Source of the DNA: Massilia sp.
GTDB lineage: Bacteria; Pseudomonadota; Gammaproteobacteria; Burkholderiales; Burkholderiaceae_D
DNA length: 47,884 nucleotides
Direction of reading: 5' to 3'
Assembly (NCBI GenBank): GCA_025359245.1
Contig: JANYGW010000233.1
Coordinates: 1 to 47,884, forward strand
Part shown: piece after piece, positions 33,669 through 43,780 of the stretch
How the letters are laid out: the number at the start of each line of letters is the position of its first letter
Position numbering within the stretch: the stretch's first letter is position 1
Notes under the pieces: generated by a model
Seen by the model: the letters and a program-made list of their open reading frames with translations, nothing else
Told to the model about the DNA's origin: nothing
Databases searched by the model: none
Program-made: the position numbers and the translations under genes

Positions 33669-36600
33669 CTATTCAAGCACCGTCACCGGCGCATTCGGCA
33701 GCGCCCCGAACACATCCGGCGCATACATCGCTTCGACCCGGGTCGGCGGCAGCAAGAAGGTGCCGGCATTGTTCAGCCGTATCGTGTAGTCGAGGCTGAA
33801 TTGTCCGCGCGGGACGTAACCGTAGTAGCTGCGCAGCGACGTCACGTCGCGCTCGCGGAAGGTTTCCCATGCGTGGCCGCTGGCCTTCTCGCCCTGGGTC
33901 GCCGACGCCAGGTCGCCTCCCAGGCCCGTACCCAGGATGCTCGCGCCCGCCGGCACGGGATCATTGACCACTACCCACGTCATGTCGGCTTGCGCGTCGA
34001 CGCTCACCGTGACGCGCCAGATATCGCCGACGCTCATGCTGCCGGCTACTTTTTGCTGCACCGGCGTCAATTTCCTGGTGATGTTGTAACCGGCTTGCAG
34101 CGGCGCCGTCAATGGCACTGCTGCCAGCGCCTCGACCGTCACCCATGGCCGCCCGGCGCCAGTGTGCACCACCTGCAATGCGCTGCTGCCCGACGGAACC
34201 GGCATTGCCACGTTGGCAGGCGGCGCTGCGGCCCAATCGACGCTGCGGCGCGCATCGCCGAGCGCCAGCGTGGTGTGCCCATCCACCGCCGTCTTTTCCA
34301 TTTGGGCGGCGAAGCGGTCGACGGCCAGCGTCCCCCACAGATTGCCCGTGGTGCTGTCCCATGCGCCGGCCTTTTGCCGGCCGAGCATGCCGCCAAGAAG
34401 GCGGGGAAGGTCGTCGCGCCATGAAGGCAAGTCTTGCACGGCCAGCAGCAAGCGCGCCGAGTCGACATCGCCGCTTTGCATCAGCCACCACCAATGGTCG
34501 CGTTCTTCGTTCGACAGCACCATGCGCCGGCCCTGGAAGCTCAGGCGTGCGCGCAGGGCGTTTTCCGCCTGCGCCTGCAATTGCTTGCCGTCGGCCACGC
34601 CATCGATGTGGCGCAAGGCCGTCAACCAGTCGATCAGCATTGCGCTGGTCCATTCGTCCGGGTCGATGCGCAGGGCCGCCAGTTGCTGTGCGCTCGCTTG
34701 CTTGTAGCGCGACAGCGTGGCCAGGGCGGCCAGCTTGCGCGCCAGGCCATCCTCACGCGGCGCCCAGCTGTGACGCACGATCCTACCGCTGACAAATTGC
34801 GCCAGGCCGTTCAGCATCGCGTTCTGCGCCTCCGCTGGCAAGGGCCAGCCTGATTCCTGCGCCGTGTTGAGCAGGTAGCCGGTCAGTGTGTCGCTGCCGT
34901 CGCGGTCGCTTTTGGCCGTGCGCGGAAAATAATTGGCAAGGCCGTCTTCGTCCATATACTTTGGCAAGTCGTCCACCACCGCCTGCCATGCCTGCCTATC
35001 CTTGCGGCCGAGCGCGACGGACCACTTCTGTTCCAGGCAATGGTAGGGATAGCGTTCGAGCCAGTCGCGCACGCCCGGCATGCCGCCCGCCAGGCTCGCC
35101 TGCAGATGCACCTGGATGCTGCTCTTGCCGTCCAATGCCTGAGCCACCGGCGCCAACGCAAGATCCAGTTTTCCATCGACTTGTTCGAGCGTTGCGGCCT
35201 GCACCGTCACCGGCACGGCCGGCTCGATCGCCTGTTTGACTTCGAGGCGGTCGCCATTGGCGCGCCGGCTCAGGTCGAGCGCGGCAAAGCGCCATGTCAG
35301 TTGCTTCCGGTCGACAGGAATGGCGACGTTCCATTGCACGACGCGCGCCCCGCCGGCGCCGATGGCCACCGTTTGCGGCGCCAGGCCGCTGACGCCGTCG
35401 GCGCTGGCGTTCACGCGCAGGCGCAGCGGCCGCTTGCCGCTGTTGCGTACCGTCAGCATCGCCATCATGCGGTCGCCTTCGCGCACTACCTGCGGCAAGC
35501 CCGACGTCAGCTGCACGTCCTGCGTGACATTGATCGCCATGTTGCCGCTGCCGAAGTGATTAGCGCCGACGCTGGCAATGGCCACCAGGTGAAACCGTGT
35601 CAGCGCATCGTTCAATGGAACGTCGAGCGTGGCGTTGCCGGCAGCATCGAGCGGCACGTCCGCTTTCCAAAGCAGCAGGGTATCCAGCAGTCCGCGCACG
35701 GGCGGCAGGCCAGGCTTGGCGCTGGCGGCAAATTCAGGCGCCACCGTGTCGCTCGGCGAAATAGATGATCCAGTTACTTCCACCCTCTGCAAGGACGGCA
35801 CGATCCCGATAGGCATGCCGGGTTCACCCGCACTTGCCGAGATGGGCGCTGGCGCCTTGGATCGGGGTTTGTCCTCCGTCTCGCGGTTGATCGCGTCGAT
35901 CAGCCGGCGCAGCGTGGCCGCGTGCTGCTGGCCTGGCGTGTGCGGCTCCCGGACGGTGAGCTGCGACGTGGTGCTGGTGGCGTAAAAGCGTTCGAGCAGC
36001 ATCGTCTCGAGCAACTGCCATGATGTATTTGGCATGAGCGCAAGCAAGGCCTCGTCGACCGCGACAAAGCTGACCCTGGCGCGCGGCGGAACCGCTTTGC
36101 CGTCCGGCATGGTGACGTGCACGTTCACGCTGGCATGCTGGCGCGGACGGTAATCAGTGTGCGCCGTTTTCAAGGTCACGCGCAGCCGCTTGGCGTCATT
36201 CGCCACGCGCAGCATGACGACGCCGCCAGCGGCTTCGGGCAGCGAGTCGGCTGCCTGGCCGGACGCTGGCGGCGCCAGTGCCAGCAGCGACACGAACACG
36301 TTCGGCGCCCATGCCCCGTCGATCGGAACGGCGACGTCGGCGACCGGTCCCGCGAGCGTTACGACGCGGCTGGCGATGATGCCTTCGCGCTCGACCGTCA
36401 GCCAGGCTTGCGCGCTGGCGAATGGCGTGCGCACCCGCAAGTGCGCAGTTTGCCCCGCCTCGTATTGCGCGCGGTCGGCTTCAATGAACAGCTCCTTGTT
36501 GGCGACCACGTCCTCGCGCACATCGGTAGCCTGGGTGGTCGTGCTCATGCGCCCGCGTGGGTCCGTCGCGCGCGCGGTAAAGTAATAGCGGCCGGGTTCG

Positions 36601-39368
36601 GCCGGCACATATAGGCAACTGAACACCCCGCGTGCGTTGGTCGTTGCGCTGCAGATCGTCCCGAGCGCCTGTTCCGGCTCCTTCGGGTCGTTCACGCCCC
36701 TGTATGGCGCATCCAATCTCGTGCGCGCTGCTGTCACGTCGATCTTTTGCCCGGCCACCGGCACGCCTTGCAGATCGAGCGCCATCAGCGACAGCATCAT
36801 CGGACGTGCAATGCCAGGCTGGCCGATCTTGGCGATGCCCAGCCGCACCGCGCCCGGCCAGACTGTAAAACGCTGTGTCAGCGTCTGTTGTGCGCCATTC
36901 GGGTCGGCGTAGCTCGCTTCGACGCGCACGGAGTAGGGATGTGTCGCCACTGGCAATGGCGGCATGCCGGCGAGCAGTCCGTTGCCCTTGTCGTCGAGCA
37001 TCACCGTCTGGGTATGAAACAGCAGCTCTTCTTGCTCCTTGAACTGCGCGTCAAACGGGTCTGCATCGCGTGACTGCGAAAAATTGTATCCGCGCATGCC
37101 GGGCCAGTCGCTGTACTGCTTTCTGAGCGTAACGCGCGCCTGCACCGGCCATTGTTTGGCGGCGCCACCGTTGGCAAAATGCAGGTCGACCCGCAATCCT
37201 GCCGCCTGTCCGCCAATCAGTCCCGCCGGCGCTGCAGTCACGGCCCCTTCCATCTGGGGAAGGCGAAACGCCGCAACAGCAAATTCGCCGCTGCCGATAT
37301 CGGACCAATGATTCTTGTCCTGCGTGCGGCGCATGGCAATACCATAGTCGCCCAGCCTGGCGCCGTCGGGAATGGTGAATTGCGAGACGGCTTCGTGCTG
37401 CGCATCCCATTGCAGCGGCAAGATCCATTCCTTGCCGTCGTCGCCGTACTGAATCACCAGCTGATCGGGCAGCTTGTCGTCGGCCACAAAATCGAGCCCC
37501 GCCATCGATTCGCGCCTGAGCACATGGCGCATGTGGACCGTTTCGCCGGGACGCAACAGGCGGCGGTCGACGATCGTGTCGGCGCGGTACTGCGGCCGTT
37601 CGTCGCGCCGGCGTTGCCCCACGTTTTGCGTACGCGCATCGATCATGGCGCCGGCGTCGGACGCCGTGAGCGAGACGTCGATCGCGCCATTGGCGTCGGG
37701 GCGACGCGCGATGGCCGTGACGGTGTTGCGAAAGTCGTCGGCGCATCCGCGCCGCACCAGCGCTTGATCGGTCTGCGCAATGCCGTCCGCATTGGTGCGG
37801 CCCTGCCACAACGCGACGCCGGCACAGTTCACAATGCTCACGTCGGCGCCGGCGACGGGCTTGCCGCTATCGAGGGCGGTGACCCACACGGCGGCGTTTT
37901 CCGTGGTCAATTTCAGCTGCACGGCCATATTCGTCAGCAGCACGGCGCTGCGCTCGAACGTGGATGGCGCAGCCAGCACAGCAGTCGTGCTCGGCATTTC
38001 CAGCACATGCAAGCCATAACCCGTCAGCGGCAATGGGTAGGACGACAGTTCCATGCCCGGCGCCGAGGCCGGCACGGCGCGCGGCAGGACGCCGGCCACC
38101 CCATTCAATAGCGCGCTGTGCAGATGCGCGTCAGTCCAGTAAGGCGCGGTGCCGCCGAAGGCGCCATGGGAGGCGTGCAGGCGGTCCAACCATGCGATCA
38201 GTTGCGCATTGGCGAGATCGGCGCCAGGGCCGTTTCCGACAACCAGTTCGCGCACAGCCGGAGCGCTGCTGTTCTGGAGAAACACAGGAAGGTTCGCGCT
38301 CGGGAGCGGACGCTGCAGCGATGTCGTTGCGCCGAAAAAGGCAACCGGCAATGCCGCTGCCGTGTTCCATGCGCGCGGCAAGCTGTCGGGCGCGGCGCTG
38401 CGGCCGTCGGTATCGACCACGCGGGCCGGATAGCGCCACGTATAGCTGCTGCCTGCCCGCAGCGGACCCTGAAACAGCACACTGCTGCTGTGTTCGCCCC
38501 ATGCATAGTTCGACACCCGCGCGCTGCCTGCTTGTGCACCGTCGGGGCCCAGCAAGCGGATGGCGTTGAGCACGTCGAGCGGAAGCACCTCGTTAAACGT
38601 GAGCGTGACGGGCAGTTCGGCAATGCACGTGTTCGCGTCCGCCAGGTGCGAACACGACATGCGCGCGCGCAGCGGCTCGCGCACGTGAAAGTCGAATATG
38701 TCGTCCTTGAGGCCGGGACGCGCCATGCCCAGGCGCAGCGCCGCTCCGGCCAGTGCCGGCGCCGTGCATTGCACCGCCTCGCTCATCTCCCGATCGGCCT
38801 CCGCATAGGCGGGAATGGCTTGCCATTCTTTTGTATCCAGGCGGCGAACCGGGCCGCGCTGGCCTTTGCTGTCTTCGCAATAGAGTTCGGGCGTGAGGCC
38901 GGCAAGCTTGCGCTGGTAGTGCAGCAGAAATATCTGATGTTCGCTGATACTCTCGCGCGAATTCGGTTCGACGCGCGCGATTCTCATCTTTGCCGCTGCG
39001 CTCAGTCGGGGCAAGTGGAAGGCATAGGCGCGCTGGCCGTCCAGCGTGGCATTGGCGAGCGTCTTGATGCCGTCCTTCAAGGTGAAGGTGCATGCCTGGC
39101 CGTCCAGCTCGGCGGGGCGCGCGTCCCACACCCACGTACGGTCATTGACCCAGTGGCCGGCGCCGGCCAGCGGGCAGTCGATGTCGAACGGGGCGGCGGC
39201 GCTGATATCGCCGAGCGCGTGCATCGGTTCGCCAAACGTCGCGCGCACCTGCTCGACTTTCGTTACTGCGCCTTGCGGAGAGAACGTTTGGACGCCGGCG
39301 GCCATGGCGGTTGGACCGATAGCCAGGGAGAGCAGGCCGGTGAGTGCAAGGCAGAATCGAAGGCGCAT
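33669..39368 (-). CDS. Bacterial alpha-2-macroglobulin (thioester type)
   Basis: The 1899-residue exported protein has a signal peptide without lipobox (MRLRFCLALTGLLSLAIGP, then TAMAAG) and a series of macroglobulin beta domains. The ANA-type A2M segment LLLWKADVPLDAAGNATLDV lies near 1240, and the thioester motif CLEQ near residue 1444 (YPYHCLEQKW) is intact. Such proteins trap proteases in the periplasm. The closest E. coli proteins are YfhM (lipid-anchored, with thioester) and YfaS (without). A soluble form with a thioester, and no pbpC gene next door, is a less common combination. The following small lipoprotein may be a partner. Confidence 0.92.
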   Translation of the reverse strand: MRLRFCLALTGLLSLAIGPTAMAAGVQTFSPQGAVTKVEQVRATFGEPMHALGDISAAAPFDIDCPLAGAGHWVNDRTWVWDARPAELDGQACTFTLKDGIKTLANATLDGQRAYAFHLPRLSAAAKMRIARVEPNSRESISEHQIFLLHYQRKLAGLTPELYCEDSKGQRGPVRRLDTKEWQAIPAYAEADREMSEAVQCTAPALAGAALRLGMARPGLKDDIFDFHVREPLRARMSCSHLADANTCIAELPVTLTFNEVLPLDVLNAIRLLGPDGAQAGSARVSNYAWGEHSSSVLFQGPLRAGSSYTWRYPARVVDTDGRSAAPDSLPRAWNTAAALPVAFFGATTSLQRPLPSANLPVFLQNSSAPAVRELVVGNGPGADLANAQLIAWLDRLHASHGAFGGTAPYWTDAHLHSALLNGVAGVLPRAVPASAPGMELSSYPLPLTGYGLHVLEMPSTTAVLAAPSTFERSAVLLTNMAVQLKLTTENAAVWVTALDSGKPVAGADVSIVNCAGVALWQGRTNADGIAQTDQALVRRGCADDFRNTVTAIARRPDANGAIDVSLTASDAGAMIDARTQNVGQRRRDERPQYRADTIVDRRLLRPGETVHMRHVLRRESMAGLDFVADDKLPDQLVIQYGDDGKEWILPLQWDAQHEAVSQFTIPDGARLGDYGIAMRRTQDKNHWSDIGSGEFAVAAFRLPQMEGAVTAAPAGLIGGQAAGLRVDLHFANGGAAKQWPVQARVTLRKQYSDWPGMRGYNFSQSRDADPFDAQFKEQEELLFHTQTVMLDDKGNGLLAGMPPLPVATHPYSVRVEASYADPNGAQQTLTQRFTVWPGAVRLGIAKIGQPGIARPMMLSLMALDLQGVPVAGQKIDVTAARTRLDAPYRGVNDPKEPEQALGTICSATTNARGVFSCLYVPAEPGRYYFTARATDPRGRMSTTTQATDVREDVVANKELFIEADRAQYEAGQTAHLRVRTPFASAQAWLTVEREGIIASRVVTLAGPVADVAVPIDGAWAPNVFVSLLALAPPASGQAADSLPEAAGGVVMLRVANDAKRLRVTLKTAHTDYRPRQHASVNVHVTMPDGKAVPPRARVSFVAVDEALLALMPNTSWQLLETMLLERFYATSTTSQLTVREPHTPGQQHAATLRRLIDAINRETEDKPRSKAPAPISASAGEPGMPIGIVPSLQRVEVTGSSISPSDTVAPEFAASAKPGLPPVRGLLDTLLLWKADVPLDAAGNATLDVPLNDALTRFHLVAIASVGANHFGSGNMAINVTQDVQLTSGLPQVVREGDRMMAMLTVRNSGKRPLRLRVNASADGVSGLAPQTVAIGAGGARVVQWNVAIPVDRKQLTWRFAALDLSRRANGDRLEVKQAIEPAVPVTVQAATLEQVDGKLDLALAPVAQALDGKSSIQVHLQASLAGGMPGVRDWLERYPYHCLEQKWSVALGRKDRQAWQAVVDDLPKYMDEDGLANYFPRTAKSDRDGSDTLTGYLLNTAQESGWPLPAEAQNAMLNGLAQFVSGRIVRHSWAPREDGLARKLAALATLSRYKQASAQQLAALRIDPDEWTSAMLIDWLTALRHIDGVADGKQLQAQAENALRARLSFQGRRMVLSNEERDHWWWLMQSGDVDSARLLLAVQDLPSWRDDLPRLLGGMLGRQKAGAWDSTTGNLWGTLAVDRFAAQMEKTAVDGHTTLALGDARRSVDWAAAPPANVAMPVPSGSSALQVVHTGAGRPWVTVEALAAVPLTAPLQAGYNITRKLTPVQQKVAGSMSVGDIWRVTVSVDAQADMTWVVVNDPVPAGASILGTGLGGDLASATQGEKASGHAWETFRERDVTSLRSYYGYVPRGQFSLDYTIRLNNAGTFLLPPTRVEAMYAPDVFGALPNAPVTVLE

Positions 39369-39525
39369 GGAGGGAGAGGAGTAAATTTGAGATAACGATT
39401 ATGCATGTAAAATTGTCAACAGCCTACAGAAATTGCGTGGACGGCCTGTAACCGATGACAGCGTGAACTGGCGTACAGACTGGTTGGCGGGATGGGCTTA
39501 GTTTGGTAAAAAATAGGAGGCTGCC

Positions 39526-40959
39526 ATGCTGCTCGAACGTGCACGCAAACTGATCCTCGGAATCATGCTCGGCCTGCTGGCCTCGTGTGGCGGGGGCGGC
39601 GGCAATGGCGGCATGCCCGCGCCGCAGCAGGGCGCGCTCGCGCTGACCATCAGCGGGCTGCCGGCCGGCGTCGCGGCCCAGGTCAGCGTGACCGGTCCCG
39701 CAGGCTTCAGCCAGGCCGTCGCCGCCACCCAGACCCTGAGCGCGCTTGCGCCCGGCAGCTATACCGTCGCGGCGACGCGCGTCGTCAGCGGCGCGCTCAG
39801 CTACACGCCATCGCCGGCCAGCCAGGCCATCGCGGTGACGGCAGGCAGCACCGGCACTGCCACGGTCAGCTACAGCGCCGCTGCGCTGACGCTGGCGCTG
39901 CGCGAGGTCGCCAACGTACCGGGCGCCGTGTTCGCAGCTGCGCCGGACGGCGATGCCCGTTTGTTCATCGTCGAGCGCGCCGGACGTATCCGCATCCTGC
40001 AGAACGGCGCCGTGCTGGCCACGCCCTTCCTCGACATCAGCGCCGGCGTGTCGACGCAGGGCGAGGGCGGTTTGCTGTCGATCGCGTTTGACCCGCAATA
40101 CGCCAGCAACGGCATCCTGTTCTTGTATTACACGGACCTCGCCAACAACATCGTCATCGAGCGCCACCGCGCGTCGAGCAACGCCAACCTGGCCGAAAGC
40201 GCACCCGGCCTGGTCATCATCCGCATCGCGCACCCGACCTACACCAATCACTTCGGCGGCCTGGTCGCGTTCGGGCCGGACGGCATGCTGTACCTGGGCA
40301 CGGGCGACGGTGGCGGGGGCGGCGACCCGGGCCACAATGCCCAGAATCCGGCCTCGCTGCTGGGCAAGCTGCTGCGGCTGGACGTGTCGGCCTCGACTGT
40401 GGCGCAGCCGTATGCGGTCCCGCCCACGAATCCCTGGTTCAACGACGCCAGCGGACGGCGCGGCGAAGTGTGGGCGCTGGGCCTGCGCAATCCGTGGCGC
40501 TACGCTTTCGACAGCGGCCAGCTGTACATCGCCGACGTGGGCCAGGACCGGCGCGAAGAAATCGACGTCGCCGCGGCCGGGCAGGGCGGCATCAATTATG
40601 GCTGGAACACGATGGAAGGCACGCAGTGCTACAACGCCGCCACCTGCGTCCAGGCCGGCCTGACCTTGCCGGTGTTCGAATACGACCATGGCAGCAATAA
40701 TGCCAACGGCTGCGCGATCACCGGCGGCTACGTGTACCGGGGCAGCGCGATCGCCGAACTGGCCGGCAGCTACTTCTATTCCGACTACTGCAATGGTTTC
40801 CTGAAGAGCATCGTGGATGCCGGGGGCACGGTCAGCGGGCAGTCCGACTGGGCCATACCCGGCATCGGCAACGTGCTTTCGTTCGGGCGCGACGGCAACG
40901 GCGAACTGCTGATGATCGCCGCCAGCGGGCGCGTGCTGCAGATCGTGCGCGGCAACTAG
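39526..40959 (+). CDS. PQQ-dependent sugar dehydrogenase lipoprotein
   Basis: The 477-residue protein has a lipobox (LLASC) followed by a Gly-rich stretch, an Ig-like segment (about 40-118) and a six-bladed soluble-glucose-dehydrogenase-type propeller. Key blocks are EVANVPGAVFAAAPDGDARL, GEGGLLSIAFDPQY, LYLGTGDGGGGGDPGHNAQN, GLRNPWRYAFD and DVGQDRREEIDV, which supply PQQ and calcium ligands in the Asd/GdhB family. It oxidises aldoses in the periplasm using PQQ. No PQQ synthesis genes are in the window. The ATG at 39526 is preceded by AGGAGGCTGCC. Confidence 0.9.
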   Translation: MLLERARKLILGIMLGLLASCGGGGGNGGMPAPQQGALALTISGLPAGVAAQVSVTGPAGFSQAVAATQTLSALAPGSYTVAATRVVSGALSYTPSPASQAIAVTAGSTGTATVSYSAAALTLALREVANVPGAVFAAAPDGDARLFIVERAGRIRILQNGAVLATPFLDISAGVSTQGEGGLLSIAFDPQYASNGILFLYYTDLANNIVIERHRASSNANLAESAPGLVIIRIAHPTYTNHFGGLVAFGPDGMLYLGTGDGGGGGDPGHNAQNPASLLGKLLRLDVSASTVAQPYAVPPTNPWFNDASGRRGEVWALGLRNPWRYAFDSGQLYIADVGQDRREEIDVAAAGQGGINYGWNTMEGTQCYNAATCVQAGLTLPVFEYDHGSNNANGCAITGGYVYRGSAIAELAGSYFYSDYCNGFLKSIVDAGGTVSGQSDWAIPGIGNVLSFGRDGNGELLMIAASGRVLQIVRGN

Positions 40960-40960
40960 A

Positions 40961-42109
40961 TCATTTGATGACGGTGACGCGTTGGCGCTTGCCGCCACGG
41001 AAGGTGTAGATCGTCAGCATGCCGTCCTTGACGTCGCCGCGCGCATCGAACGCGTTCATGCCGGTCACGCCCGAGTGGCGTATCTGCGCCAGCTTGGGCA
41101 GATAGACGGCAGGGTCGGGCGAACCGGCCTGCTGCATCGCGTCGACCATTGTCAGCACGGCATCGTAGGCGTACGGCGCGTAGGTCAGCACGTCGATGCC
41201 GAATTTGCGGCGGTAGGCCAGGCGGAAATCATCCATGCCTTTTTGCTGCTGCGGCTGGACACCGCCGGCTTCGGCGCAGATGACCTGGCCGTCGGCGATG
41301 GCGTCGCCGGCGAGCCGGGGCACCGAGTCCGAGCACATGCCATCGCCGCCCATGAAGCTGGCCGGGATCCCCAGTTGTTTCATCTGGCGCAGCATCGGGC
41401 CGGCCACGGCATCCATGCCGCCGAAGAAGATCAGGTCCGGCCTGGCAGCCTTGATGGCCGTCAGGATGGCGCCGAAATCGCTGGCCTTGTCGCTCGTGTA
41501 TTGCTGCGCGACGATGCTGGCGCCGTTGCCGGCGCGCTTGACGTTCTTGATGAACTCGTCGCTCAGGCCCTTGCCGTAGGCGGTGCGGTCGTCGATGACG
41601 GCGATCCGTTTCGCCTTGCCGGCCTGGACCGCATAACGGGCCAGCGCCGCGCCTAGCTGTTCATCGTTGGCGACATTGCGGAACGCCGTGTTGTAGCCCT
41701 GGCGCGTGTATGTGGGATTGCTCGCCGACGGCGAAATCTGCGGAATGCCGGCGTCGAAATAGATCTTCGATGCGGGTATTGTGGTGCCGGAATTTTCGTG
41801 GCCGATGACGCCGTTGACCTTGGCGTCGACCAGTTTCTGGGCCACTGTCGTGCCCTGTTTCGGGTCGCCGGCATCGTCTTCGGCCTGCAATATCAGGCGG
41901 TAATGCTTGCCGCCGATGACGAGGCCCCTGGCGTTGACTTCATCGACCGCCATGCGCGCGCCGTTTTCATTGTCCTTGCCCAGGTGCGCGATCGCGCCGG
42001 AGGTCGCGGCCACATGGCCGATCCGGATGACGTCCTGTGCCTGTGCTGCCGTGCTGGACAGGCATGCCATGACGGCAGCCCGGATAAGCCATCGTGAAGT
42101 GAACTGCAT
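40961..42109 (-). CDS. Branched-chain amino acid ABC transporter substrate-binding protein
   Basis: The 382-residue periplasmic binding protein (LivJ/LivK type, peripla_BP_6) has a signal peptide ending in AAQAQ. The mature part starts DVIRIGHVAATSGAIAHLGK, a phrase typical of the family, and continues with NGARMAVDEVNARG, QLVD-like and HENSGTTIPASKIY blocks. It binds leucine/isoleucine/valine or related ligands for uptake. No permease or ATPase gene is adjacent, so it is an orphan binding protein. The ATG at 42109 has AAGGACC in front; the longer frame is rejected. Its stop is one base beyond the convergent sugar dehydrogenase stop. Confidence 0.9.
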   Translation of the reverse strand: MQFTSRWLIRAAVMACLSSTAAQAQDVIRIGHVAATSGAIAHLGKDNENGARMAVDEVNARGLVIGGKHYRLILQAEDDAGDPKQGTTVAQKLVDAKVNGVIGHENSGTTIPASKIYFDAGIPQISPSASNPTYTRQGYNTAFRNVANDEQLGAALARYAVQAGKAKRIAVIDDRTAYGKGLSDEFIKNVKRAGNGASIVAQQYTSDKASDFGAILTAIKAARPDLIFFGGMDAVAGPMLRQMKQLGIPASFMGGDGMCSDSVPRLAGDAIADGQVICAEAGGVQPQQQKGMDDFRLAYRRKFGIDVLTYAPYAYDAVLTMVDAMQQAGSPDPAVYLPKLAQIRHSGVTGMNAFDARGDVKDGMLTIYTFRGGKRQRVTVIK

Positions 42110-42199
42110 ACGGTCCTTGAAGGTGGCGGGGTCAGCGTGCCGCAGTGCGGCACGGTTTCCCAGCATACCATCGGACAATTTTTGGCGTTGACGCGGCCC

Positions 42200-42724
42200 T
42201 TATTTGATCACGCCGCAGGCCATGCGGACGCCGCCGCCGCCCATCGGCATCGGGTGGTCGGCATGGTTGTCGCCGCCGACGTGCACCATCAGCGAACGGC
42301 CTTTCAGGTCGGCCAGTTTCAGGCGCGGCGCCAGCACCGGCATCGACGCGTTGCCCTTGGCATCGACGACCAGGCCGGGCAGGTCGCCGCGGTGGCCGTC
42401 GCCCCATGGCAAGCCATGTTTCTTGGTATTGGCGGGATCGTAGTGGCCGCCGGCGGCGAGCGCGGGCACCGGCTTGCCGTCTTTCATGTCGGGCGCGCAG
42501 CTTGGATTTTCATGCACATGGAAACCATGGACGCCCGGTTCCAGGCCCGCCAGCGATGGCGTGAACACGAGGCCGTACGGGGTTTCCTCGACGGCAACGG
42601 TGCCCAGCACGGCGCCGCTGCCGGTGGCCGAAACGGCGTTCATGACGATCGGCTCGGGCGCGGCGCTGGCCGCGAACGAGGTTGAGCACAACAGGATGGC
42701 GCATGCTGCGAGTGGATACTTCAT
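42200..42724 (-). CDS. sodC: Periplasmic Cu/Zn superoxide dismutase
   Basis: The 174-residue precursor has a signal peptide ([20 protein letters not shown]). The metal site is recognisable: [14 protein letters not shown] (copper ligands), [20 protein letters not shown] (bridging His and zinc ligands), [12 protein letters not shown], and the closing MACGVIK. The disulphide Cys pair (in NPSC and MACG) is present. It removes superoxide in the periplasm. The length and order match bacterial SodC. Confidence 0.95.
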   Translation of the reverse strand: MKYPLAACAILLCSTSFAASAAPEPIVMNAVSATGSGAVLGTVAVEETPYGLVFTPSLAGLEPGVHGFHVHENPSCAPDMKDGKPVPALAAGGHYDPANTKKHGLPWGDGHRGDLPGLVVDAKGNASMPVLAPRLKLADLKGRSLMVHVGGDNHADHPMPMGGGGVRMACGVIK

Positions 42725-42835
42725 CGATGGTCTCCCACGGTTCTTGTTCGGATGACCATGTTATACCCGTTTTGCCATGGTAGAAATCCTGATAAGCTTC
42801 AGACTGCTGTTTCGGTCGAATCCCAAGGAGAGCAT

Positions 42836-43207
42836 ATGCAACTCGGCGCATTTTCAGTCAGCCTGGCGGTCAAGGATATCGCGGCTTCGCAGGCGTTCTA
42901 CGAAAAATTCGGCTATACCTTCTTTGCCGGCGATGCCTCCAAGAACTGGCTGATCCTGAAGAATGGCGAGTCGACCATCGGCCTGTTCCAGGGCATGCTC
43001 GAACGCAATACCCTGACCTTCAATCCCGGCTGGGCCAGCGATACTAGCGCGCTCAAGGATTTTACCGACGTGCGCGCATTGCAGCGCCAGTTGAAGGCGC
43101 AGGGCGTCTCAATGACGGCCGAGGCCGACGAAACGAGCAGCGGGCCGGCATACTTCATCGCCATCGACCCGGACGGCAATCCCTTGCTGTTCGACCAGCA
43201 CGTCTAA
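42836..43207 (+). CDS. VOC (glyoxalase-like) family protein
   Basis: The 123-residue protein has the two beta-alpha-beta-beta-beta units of the vicinal oxygen chelate fold: [20 protein letters not shown] with GYTFFAG, and later [17 protein letters not shown]. It resembles glyoxalase/bleomycin-resistance-type proteins, but the ligand and activity cannot be read from the sequence. CAAGGAGAGCAT precedes the ATG. Its stop overlaps the end of the convergent kptA gene by four bases. Confidence 0.85.
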   Translation: MQLGAFSVSLAVKDIAASQAFYEKFGYTFFAGDASKNWLILKNGESTIGLFQGMLERNTLTFNPGWASDTSALKDFTDVRALQRQLKAQGVSMTAEADETSSGPAYFIAIDPDGNPLLFDQHV

Positions 43208-43770
43208 GGCTGGGTCGCGGCGGGGAAGTCGATGAATTCGGCCGGTACCGCCGCGGTCAGCCACACGCCGTTTTGCGACAGGAAGAACAGATGGCCCTGC
43301 GCCGCCATGGCGCGTGCGCGCACCGTCAGGACGACCAGTTTGCCGTGCCGTGATCCGACGTTGCTCGCCGTGCCGAGGTCGAGCGACAGATGCACATGGT
43401 TGCGCGACCCGGGCGCCAGGCCCGACGCCCTGATCGAGTCGATAAACCGGCTCGCCGTTCCGTGGAACAGCGTGTCGGGCGGCTCTGCCGGCGCCAGGTC
43501 CAGTTCGACGCTGGCAAGCGAATGGCCCTGATTGGCGCGGATGCGCAGGCCGTCCTCGCTCAGGGCAAAGCGCTGCTTGTCGCTGCTGGCGACGATGTGG
43601 CGCAGTTCCTCTTGCGACATGGATCGTCCATGTTCGGCGGCCTGGTGCAGCAGCTGTTCGACGCTGGCCCAGCCGTTGCTGTCGAGGACCAGGCCGATTT
43701 TCCCTGGCTCGTGGCGCAGCACCAGCGACAGGAATTTGCTGTTGCGTTCGATGTTTTTATTGTTTTCCAT
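43204..43770 (-). CDS. kptA: RNA 2'-phosphotransferase (Tpt1/KptA family)
   Basis: The 188-residue protein starts [20 protein letters not shown], followed by [20 protein letters not shown], the classic KptA opening. Later blocks are [35 protein letters not shown] and [11 protein letters not shown]. KptA transfers an internal RNA 2'-phosphate to NAD+, giving ADP-ribose cyclic phosphate and nicotinamide. In bacteria its natural substrate is unclear. It follows the NrtR-like gene by 10 bases and is likely in one operon with it, opposite a PARG-type gene, which fits an NAD/ADP-ribose theme. Confidence 0.93.
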   Translation of the reverse strand: MENNKNIERNSKFLSLVLRHEPGKIGLVLDSNGWASVEQLLHQAAEHGRSMSQEELRHIVASSDKQRFALSEDGLRIRANQGHSLASVELDLAPAEPPDTLFHGTASRFIDSIRASGLAPGSRNHVHLSLDLGTASNVGSRHGKLVVLTVRARAMAAQGHLFFLSQNGVWLTAAVPAEFIDFPAATQP

Positions 43771-43780
43771 AGTGTTCCTT

